Below, one piece after another: positions 1 through 6,700 of a DNA stretch of 23,529 nt (position 1 is its first letter; the number at the start of each line of letters is the position of its first letter). A program made the position numbers and the translations under genes. Source of the DNA: an uncultured Clostridia bacterium (GTDB lineage Bacteria; Bacillota; Clostridia; Christensenellales; CAG-138); NCBI GenBank assembly GCA_937894955.1, contig CALAXO010000133.1, forward strand, positions 1 through 23,529, in the 5' to 3' direction. The notes beneath the pieces were generated by a model. It made no database searches, was not told the origin of the DNA, and worked only from the letters and a program-made list of their open reading frames with translations.

Positions 1-118
1 TGTCGTAAGAAGGCCTGTCGCCCTGCGGTCTGTCACCGCGGGAATTCCTGTCGTAAGAAGGCCTGTCGCCCTGCGGTCTGTCACCGCGGGAATTCCTGTC
101 GTAGGAAGGCCTGTCGCC
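1..118. repeat. 48-bp in-frame tandem repeat inside infB
   Basis: Positions 1-48 and 49-96 are identical. Positions 97-118 repeat the first 22 bases with one mismatch. The unit is 16 codons long and encodes an Arg/Asp/Pro-rich segment of the IF-2 linker. The array continues past the window edge, so its copy number is unknown. Confidence 0.9.
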
Positions 119-955
119 GCGGCGGCCGTCGTTCGTTCTTTGCGGACTGCGGCTTCTGTCGGAACTCCTTCCGTTTTCGGGAGACTCGTTCTTCTTGGGC
201 TGCTCTGCATTTTCGGTTCGTTCCGCAACACGTTCGGAAGAGTCGGACTTTGCGGAAATTTCGGTTTTTTCCGCTGTATTCTTAGTTTTTGCAGCCTGTT
301 CGCTGTTTTGTTTTGTTTCTTTGTTTGCTCCGGGCATTTCTTTGTTGTTTTTATCCTTTGTTTCTTGCGCGTCATTGACACTGTCTGCGACCTTGTCAGC
401 AACGTTATTCCGAACCGGTTCTGCCTTTTCGGGCTTATGTTCGGCGGGCTTATCCACGTTTTGTTCCTGTTCCCGTTTCGCCGCCTTTTCGGGTTTGTTT
501 TCTTCGGGCTTAACAGGTTTTTGCCCCATTTTTTCGGATTCTTCGGGCTTCGGAGCGGGCTGCACCGGCTTTTGCTCGGGCGGTTCGGGCTTCCTGTCCG
601 CATTTTCGGGTCTCGGTTCACCCTGTACCTTTTCCGCCTCCGCCTTTGGTGCTTTTTCGGCACCTGCATCAGCGGGAATTCCCGCCGCGGCATTTCCCGC
701 AGCAGAATCGCGATCGCTGACATAAACGCCGCGCTGCTCGTCCGAATTGAGGTATTCAATTAAACGCTCGGCCTTTTCTTTTTCTCTGCGTTCCGCCTCT
801 GAAGCGCGCTCCTTGCCGATAAGTTTGCTTTCATGGCGTTTCGCCGCTTGGAGAGAATTGCCGATGTCTGTTTTGAGGACGCTCGTTTTATCCAGCAATT
901 CCTGTGCTGCGGCTTGGATCCTTTTTGCGTTATTCAATAATTCAGCCTTTGTCAT
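1..955 (-). CDS. infB: Translation initiation factor IF-2, N-terminal part (runs off left edge)
   Basis: The frame is open from the ATG at 955 to the window edge, giving 318 codons. An in-frame TGA at 961-959 fixes the start, and GGAGG lies 9 nt upstream. The visible part is not the GTPase. It is a helical, charged N-terminus (MTKAELLNNAKRIQ...) of about 75 residues, then a long low-complexity linker rich in Lys, Glu, Pro and Asn, then Arg/Asp-rich repeats (RGDRPQGDRPSYDRNS) at the edge. Such linkers are typical of clostridial IF-2 upstream of the G-domain. The start overlaps the ylxQ stop by 14 nt, and the order rimP-nusA-ylxR-ylxQ-infB is the classic one; this synteny is the main basis for the name. 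The usual IF2_N opening (RVYELAKEL-like) is absent from the visible part. IF-2 places initiator tRNA on the 30S subunit and promotes subunit joining. Confidence 0.8.
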   Translation of the reverse strand, partial: MTKAELLNNAKRIQAAAQELLDKTSVLKTDIGNSLQAAKRHESKLIGKERASEAERREKEKAERLIEYLNSDEQRGVYVSDRDSAAGNAAAGIPADAGAEKAPKAEAEKVQGEPRPENADRKPEPPEQKPVQPAPKPEESEKMGQKPVKPEENKPEKAAKREQEQNVDKPAEHKPEKAEPVRNNVADKVADSVNDAQETKDKNNKEMPGANKETKQNSEQAAKTKNTAEKTEISAKSDSSERVAERTENAEQPKKNESPENGRSSDRSRSPQRTNDGRRGDRPSYDRNSRGDRPQGDRPSYDRNSRGDRPQGDRPSYD

Positions 956-1295
956 CGGTCATTGCCTCCGTAAGTTCAGTCATTGCTTCATTGTTTTTGT
1001 TGAATTTTTTAATTATCATTGCCGAAAAACCTTCGTCCGTCACGGCGGCAACCATCCTGGCAGGTTTTCCGATCGCGCTGCCCATTGCGCGAATTTTTAT
1101 CAGCGGAATGTTCCTGAAGCTGCACGCATCCCGCCATTGTTTTTTTGTGTTTTCGGACGCACTCTCATCGAGCATAACGAGCTTTGCCGTTCCGGATCTG
1201 ACGGCTTTTTCAACCGAAAAATCTCCGGAAGCAATTTTGCCCGCTTTCATCGCCAAACCAATCGAATTGTTGAGTTTTACGTCAGTTGTTGTCAA
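942..1295 (-). CDS. ylxQ: L7Ae/L30e-family ribosomal protein YlxQ
   Basis: A 117-aa protein of the L7Ae/L30e/S12e/Gadd45 fold, usual size about 100 aa. The N-terminal segment NNSIGLAMKAGKIASGD matches the family signature (LGLAxRAGKlvsGe), followed by the AKLVMLDESASENTKKQW region in which family members bind kink-turn RNA. It is probably ribosome- or RNA-associated; its exact role is not settled in the family. No ATG is available near the family start. The TTG at 1295 is preceded by GAGGGG 9 nt upstream, and that ribosome site overlaps the end of ylxR. The stop lies inside infB, so translational coupling is likely. The C-terminal tail after about residue 100 is polar and not conserved. Confidence 0.85.
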   Translation of the reverse strand: MTTTDVKLNNSIGLAMKAGKIASGDFSVEKAVRSGTAKLVMLDESASENTKKQWRDACSFRNIPLIKIRAMGSAIGKPARMVAAVTDEGFSAMIIKKFNKNNEAMTELTEAMTDDKG

Positions 1296-1301
1296 AGCCG
1301 C

Positions 1302-1649
1302 TCACCCCTCTTTGTTGTTCGCGGATGATTTCAGCAAATCTGGTGCCGCTTCGCGCTTTTCTTCCGCCGAATTTTGCGGCTCGGTTTTTGCGTGCTCCAC
1401 CTGCGCCGCAAGCTTGTCAAAGACTTCGGGTTCGATTTTTTGAGAGAAGGCCCTTTCAAGCGCACGTGTTTTAACGGCTTTTTTAAGGCATTCCTCCGTT
1501 GGGCATACATACGCACCGCGTCCTGCAGCTTTTCCTGTCAGGTCAACGGAAATCTGCCCGTCTTTGCTGCACACAACGCGCACGAGTTCTCTTTTGGGCC
1601 GCATCTCACGGCAGCCGACGCACATGCGCAGAGGGATTTTCTTTTGCAA
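1302..1649 (-). CDS. ylxR: YlxR/RnpM family RNA-binding protein (DUF448)
   Basis: A 115-aa protein starting MQKKIPLRMCVGCREM, the hallmark of the YlxR family: R-x-C-(V/I)-x-C-R near the N-terminus, then the RGAYVC segment near residue 45 and a C-x4-C motif. The family binds RNA; the Bacillus subtilis member (RnpM) modulates RNase P. The conserved fold ends near residue 85, and the last 30 residues are a charged, probably disordered tail longer than usual. The start is TTG at 1649 with GGAGG 7 nt upstream; no in-frame ATG gives the motif. It lies 89 bp downstream of nusA and 6 bp upstream of the ylxQ start, in the nusA-infB operon. Confidence 0.9.
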   Translation of the reverse strand: MQKKIPLRMCVGCREMRPKRELVRVVCSKDGQISVDLTGKAAGRGAYVCPTEECLKKAVKTRALERAFSQKIEPEVFDKLAAQVEHAKTEPQNSAEEKREAAPDLLKSSANNKEG

Positions 1650-1738
1650 TTCGCAACCTCCGTACCAAAATCGTTTTCAGTTTGTCGAAAACTTCTGTTA
1701 AAATCTAAATCATGTTTGAAATTTTGTTTCGATGAAAA

Positions 1739-2926
1739 TCAGATGTTCTGCCCGCCGAAATCATTAAAATTCATGGGGGCACCGTTGAAACCCTGCTCTC
1801 CGAATGCCGCGTCATTATTGAACATATCGCTTCCGTTTTCACCGTCGGAAATGCCGTCAGCGGAACCCATCTCAAGTTCCATATCCGCTTCAGCCTGGGA
1901 ATGGCTCTTGATATCTATCTTCCAGCCTGTGAGCTTTGCGGCAAGCCTTGCGTTCTGTCCTTCCTTGCCGATTGCAAGTGAAAGCTGATTATCGGGAACG
2001 ATTACCTTCGCTGCCTTTTCCGCTTCGTTAATGTAAACCATCAAAACCTTTGCGGGGCCGAGAGCTTTTGCGATATAAACCGCAATATCGGGATCCCACT
2101 CTATGATGTCCATTTTTTCGTTATGGAGCTCGTTGACGATGTTTTCGACCCTTGTGCCGCGTTGTCCGACACATGCACCGACGGCATCAACCTGAGGATC
2201 TAAGCTTGCAACCGCGATCTTGGTGCGCTGTCCGGCCTCACGTGCAACAGACTTTATCTGCACGACTCCGCTCTGAATTTCGGGTACTTCAAGCTCAAAC
2301 AGCCGCTTTACAAGGCCGGGATGCGTCCTTGAAACGATAATCTGCGGGCCTTTCGTGTCGCGCTGTATTTTCAGAACATAAACCTTGATGTGGTCATTCG
2401 GCGCATAGTTTTCGCCGACGATAACCTCGTTGAACGGAATTATGCCGTCGGTTTTGCCGAGTTCAACATAAACACCGTTCTTCTCGACGCGCTGAACGAT
2501 TGCCGTCAGCACTTCATATTCTTTGTCGGAATATTCCTCAAAGATTGCGCCCTGTTCCGCTTCGCGAATGCGCTGCATAACGACCTGCTTTGCAGTCTGC
2601 GCCGCGATTCTGCCGAAATTCTTTGTGTCCGCTTCCTCCTCGAGAACATCGCCGATTTCATAAAGCGGATTTATCTGCTTTGCTTTTTCAATTGAAATTT
2701 CCGTAAAGGGGTTTTCAACCTGTTCAACAACGGTTTTGGAAGCCCAGATTTCGATTGCGCCTGTTTCGCGATCCAGATTTGCACGGACGTTGCAGTTCAC
2801 GTTGTAATTCTTTTTATAGGCACTTACAAGTGCTGATTCGATAGCATCCGCAAGGACGTCAACGGAAATCCCGCGCTGTTTGCTGATTACGTTAAGCGCG
2901 CTGATAAGCTCGGCATTGTTCTTCAT
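1739..2926 (-). CDS. nusA: Transcription termination/antitermination factor NusA
   Basis: A 395-aa protein that binds RNA polymerase and the RNA exit channel to control pausing, termination and antitermination. Domains in order: N-terminal RNAP-binding domain (about 1-130), S1 domain (about 135-200, IVQRVEKNGVYVELGKTDGIIP), KH1 (about 230-280) and KH2 (about 300-345) with the typical DPQVDAVGACVGQRG and LSLAIGKEGQNARLAA segments. As in other Gram-positive NusA there are no C-terminal acidic AR repeats like those of E. coli. Instead, 50 acidic, Asn/Gly/Phe-rich residues follow KH2, making it slightly longer than the usual 350-380 aa. ATG 2926 has AAGGAG 10 nt upstream. It is second in the operon after rimP. 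Confidence 0.97.
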   Translation of the reverse strand: MKNNAELISALNVISKQRGISVDVLADAIESALVSAYKKNYNVNCNVRANLDRETGAIEIWASKTVVEQVENPFTEISIEKAKQINPLYEIGDVLEEEADTKNFGRIAAQTAKQVVMQRIREAEQGAIFEEYSDKEYEVLTAIVQRVEKNGVYVELGKTDGIIPFNEVIVGENYAPNDHIKVYVLKIQRDTKGPQIIVSRTHPGLVKRLFELEVPEIQSGVVQIKSVAREAGQRTKIAVASLDPQVDAVGACVGQRGTRVENIVNELHNEKMDIIEWDPDIAVYIAKALGPAKVLMVYINEAEKAAKVIVPDNQLSLAIGKEGQNARLAAKLTGWKIDIKSHSQAEADMELEMGSADGISDGENGSDMFNNDAAFGEQGFNGAPMNFNDFGGQNI

Positions 2927-3006
2927 TATATTTATACTCCTTAGAAATCACAAATATTTTTCGGTTTAAAAATTTTAATTTTTTGAACCCGCAGCCCCGG
3001 GAATGT

Positions 3007-3480
3007 TTAAAAATCTATGTGCGGGCGCACGAGTGCCGCCTGCCTGCGCCCAACGGTGACCGTTTCCGAAGCTTCGCCCGGTTTTCGGGGCAATGTGCGA
3101 ACCGTAAATGATTCCGCATCAAACGAAACAAGCTCTCCGCAGAACTCCTTTTTGCCTTTCAGCGGCGCGTAAAGCTTCACGTCGATCGTTTTGCCGAGAC
3201 TGCGCTGAAAGTCTTTGTCTTTTTCCAGCGGGCGATCTATGCCGACAGAGCTGACCGAAAGATAGTATGCCTGTTCAATCGGATCCGCTTCATCAAGAAT
3301 CGGATCAACAGCATTGCTCACAATTTCGCAATCATCGAGCGAAATGCCGTTTTTACTGTCGATATAGAGGGTGAGAACCCAATTGTCGTATTCCTTTTGA
3401 TATTCAACATCATAGAGCTCATAGCCCAATTCACGAACTTTTGATTCCGTGAGCTCAAAAATCCTGTCTGTCAGCTTCAA
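3007..3480 (-). CDS. rimP: Ribosome maturation factor RimP
   Basis: RimP assists late assembly of the 30S subunit. The 157-aa form begins MKLTDRIFELTESKVRELGYEL and matches the usual length (about 150-155 aa). The N-terminal domain contains GYELYDVEYQKE, LYIDSKNGISLDDCE and DPIEQAYYLSVSSVGIDRPL, the last being the RimP signature (LEVSSPGLDRPL in E. coli). A C-terminal SH3-like domain follows. The frame stays open upstream to 3579, but I choose TTG at 3480 because GGAGG sits 8 nt before it and the family start aligns there. The ATG at 3507 (MRCVSEEL) is a weaker alternative. First gene of the rimP-nusA-ylxRQ-infB operon. Confidence 0.92.
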   Translation of the reverse strand: MKLTDRIFELTESKVRELGYELYDVEYQKEYDNWVLTLYIDSKNGISLDDCEIVSNAVDPILDEADPIEQAYYLSVSSVGIDRPLEKDKDFQRSLGKTIDVKLYAPLKGKKEFCGELVSFDAESFTVRTLPRKPGEASETVTVGRRQAALVRPHIDF

Positions 3481-3529
3481 CCGCAATTCCTCCGAAACGC
3501 AACGCATGCGCAAGGTTTTTTCAAAATTA

Positions 3530-3624
3530 AAGAGCGGGGTTTGCCCACTCTTAAATGCACGAAAACTCATGCCGCTCATCCGAAATGATGCATTTTAACA
3601 CGATTTTAAGGCTTAAATGCATCA
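3530..3624 (-). promoter_or_regulatory. rimP-nusA leader with alternative hairpins (candidate attenuator)
   Basis: Read on the minus strand, segment A (3624-3615) can form a perfect 10-bp stem with segment B (3595-3586). Segment B can instead pair about 8 bp with segment C (3560-3553), a near copy of A. The sequence running on from C is the 5' arm of a GC-rich 9-bp hairpin, 3552-3544 paired with 3538-3530 around a 5-nt loop and followed by TAATTTTG. This is the layout of an A:B / B:C / C:D attenuator. The U-run is weak, so a terminator role is uncertain. Confidence 0.4.
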
Positions 3625-3644
3625 AAAAACTCATTACTGGGGTA

Positions 3645-3673
3645 AGCATACCATACTTTGCCTCAAAAAGCAA
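3645..3673 (-). promoter_or_regulatory. SigA-type promoter of the rimP operon
   Basis: TTGCTT (3673-3668), a 17-bp spacer, then TATGCT (3650-3645). The predicted start near 3638 gives a leader of about 158 nt before the rimP start. Confidence 0.55.
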
Positions 3674-3729
3674 TAGCTTTCCGAAAAAACATTGCATATA
3701 TTGCGGAATTTTCCGAATATCGCGCGGTT

Positions 3730-3748
3730 CGGACGGTCCTGCCGTCCG
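3730..3748 (-). terminator. Hairpin just after polC
   Basis: CGGACGG and CCGTCCG form a perfect 7-bp stem with a 5-nt loop, 12 bp beyond the polC stop. There is no U-run directly after it, so it may stabilise the 3' end rather than terminate. Weak call. Confidence 0.3.
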
Positions 3749-3760
3749 TGCGGCGTCCCA

Positions 3761-6700
3761 TCAGAACATTGAAACCTGATCACTGTCCGGTAAATCGTTA
3801 AGGCATCCGAGGGCATCCAACTTTTCCATCACGGCGGAATTTGCACGGGTACGCTTCACAAACTCCTCGCGGGAAATGAATTGTCCTCCCTCCGCACCTT
3901 TTTCAATGAGCAGGGCGGCGTTATCGCCCAAACCCGCAATGGCGTTGAACGGCGGCCGAAGCTTGCCGTCCTCGATCGTGAAGCGCGTTGCTTTCGATTT
4001 GTAAATATCTATCGGAAGCAGTTCGATTCCGCGCAGATTCATTTCATAGACCATTTCAAGGATAACTGTCTGTTCCTCGTCCTTTGTTTCAAGTTTATCC
4101 TTTGCCTTAAGTTCCGCAAGATTGCCGAGTACCCGTTCCGCACCTCCGAGGCACTGTTCGATATCAAATTTATCCGCACGAACCGTGAAATAAACCGCAT
4201 AGAACGCAAGCGGGTAATGCACCTTATAATATGCTACGCGGAAAGACATCATAACATACGCCGCTGCATGAGCGCGCGGGAACATATACTTGATTTTTTT
4301 GCAGCTGTCGATATACCACTGCGGAATATTGTTCTCGTGCATTGCATCCTCCATCTCGGGTTTAAGTCCCTTGCCCTTTCGGACGCTCTCCATTGTTTTG
4401 AACGACAGCGAGGGTTCTCCGCCGTGTGCAATGAGATAATTCATAATATCGTCGCGTGTGCATATAACCTCCATCAGTGTCGCTGTGCCGTCCCGCACAA
4501 GATCCTGCGCATTTTTGAGCCACACATCCGTGCCGTGGGAAAGTCCGGCGATACGAACAAGCTCTTCCATTGTTGTCGGACGCGTATCCATCAGCATTCC
4601 GCGAACGAAGTTCGTTCCGAATTCGGGAATGCCGAGGCTGCCGACATCGCATTTCAGCTCCTTAAGGGATATTCCGAGTGCCTCATCGGACTTAAAAATG
4701 GACATCGTTTTTTCGTCATGCAGCGGAATGCTCTTCGGATCTATGCCCGTTATATCCTGAAGCATTCGCAGCGTTGTCGGGTCATCATGTCCGAGAATGT
4801 CGAGTTTAACAAGTTTGTCGTCCAATGCATGAAAGTCAAAGTGTGTTGTTATGCTCTCGGCATCGATTTTTTCCGCCGGATGCTGCACGGGACAAAAGTC
4901 AAAAATCTCCAAATCTTCCGGGACGATTACAATGCCGCCCGGATGCTGCCCCGTTGTTCGGCGCGTGCCGACGCAGCCCGTTGCAAGACGGTTTTTTTCC
5001 GCTTCGGAAAGGTTCAACCCGTATTCCTCGCAATAGTGCAGCACATAACCGTATGCGGTTTTATCCTTAACGCCCGAAATCGTGCCCGCGCGGAAGGCAT
5101 GGCCCTCACCGAACATGACCTCCGTAAATTTGTGCGCAACAGGCTGATATTCGCCTGAAAAGTTAAGATCGATATCCGGAGTTTTATCACCCTTGAAACC
5201 AAGGAAAGTTTCAAACGGAATTTCATATCCTTCCCGTCGCAGCGGTGCTCCGCAGTTCGGGCAGTCTTTCGGCGGAAGGTCAATTCCGCAGCGTGAGTCA
5301 TCGCCTACATCGGGAAATTCGCTGTATTTGCAATTCGGACAGCGATAATGCGCGGGAAGCGCGTTTACCTCGGTTATCCCTGCAAGGTGTGCAACAAAGG
5401 ACGAACCAACCGAACCCCTTGAACCGACAAGATAGCCGTCGCTGAGGGATTTCGAAACAAGTTTCTGCGCAACCATATAGAGCGATGAGTAACCGTTGCC
5501 GATGATTGAGTTCAATTCCTTATCGAGTCTTTTTTGGACGATTTCCGGCAGCGGATCTCCGTAAAGCTCGTGCGCGGTGTTCAGGGCAAGGCTCTTAAGT
5601 TCATCCGCCGCGCCCGGAAGTTCCGGCGAGTAAGTCTGTTTTTCATCCAAAAACGGGCGGAGCTGAGAACACATATCGGCAATCAAATTTGTATTCTTAA
5701 CAACAACTTCAAACGCCTTGTCGCTGCCGAGATATTGAAACTCCGCAAGCATGTCTTCCGTTGTTCTGAAATAAAGAGGCGGCTGAACCGCTGCGTCTTT
5801 GAAATTCTGAGAACACATCAGTATTGCGCGGAAAATCGAATCCTCCGGTTCGATAAAATGAACGTCTCCCGTTGCAACAACGGGTTTGTTCAGTTTTTCG
5901 CCGAGTGCAACAATACGGCGGTTGAAATCTCGAAGCTCTTCATCATCCTTTGCAAGCCCATCGCGCACAAGGAAGGCATTGTTTCCTGTCGGCTGAATTT
6001 CAAGGTAATCATACCATGAAGCTATCTTGAGCAGTTCCTCCTCGCTTTTTCCGCCCACCATTGCACGGAAAAGCTCACCGGCCTCGCATGCCGTGCCGAT
6101 TATAATTCCATCGCGGTGCAGGTTCAAAAGGCTGCGCGGAATACGCGGCGTCTTATAAAAATGGTCAAGGTTTGAATACGAAACCAATTTATAAAGATTC
6201 TTAAGTCCGGGCTGCGTTGCCGCAAGCAGCACAATGTGGTTCGTTTTCTGCTTGTGAAGATTTTTTATCGTGCAGTCAATCAGCGGAACCGTCGAAACAT
6301 TCAGCTCACGGCATTTGCTCAGCAAATCGGCCGTGTTTTTTGCTGTCCATTCCGCTGCCGCACCCGCATTCAGCTCCGGAAGCTGTCTTTCCTCCGCCTT
6401 TAAGTCACGGCGGAGATACTGCATCAGCATTGAGCCCGAAACGCAGCTTTTGCTGAGCCCGAGTTCCTTTCCGTGTCCTGCCGCGGCAGTCAGTTCATGC
6501 AGCAGATCAAGCTGTTCCGGGCAATGCAGAACAAGCGACGCCCCTCCCGCAAAATCCGAAAGCATATTCACCGCTTCGGAAAGCAGAGGTGCACCGTCGA
6601 TATCATCATCCGTGTAACCCGTCAGCTTTGCAATGCGCGGAAGCTGAGGGACGCCGGGGTTCACCGGAGTTCTGAATGTTGAAATAACGCGCCCGAACGA

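Noticed and set aside
140..763. Phe/Leu/Cys-rich plus-strand frames that look membrane-like
   Set aside because: They are antisense to the low-complexity Lys/Glu-rich IF-2 linker, which yields Phe/Leu/Ser-rich shadows.
3481..3579. Longer RimP start at 3579 or ATG 3507
   Set aside because: The family start and GGAGG spacing favour TTG 3480, and the extra segment contains the leader hairpin.
3881..5158. A 425-aa plus-strand open frame opposite polC
   Set aside because: It is antisense to a clear PolC reading frame, has no domain or ribosome site, and has a Cys/His/Arg-rich composition typical of a shadow frame.
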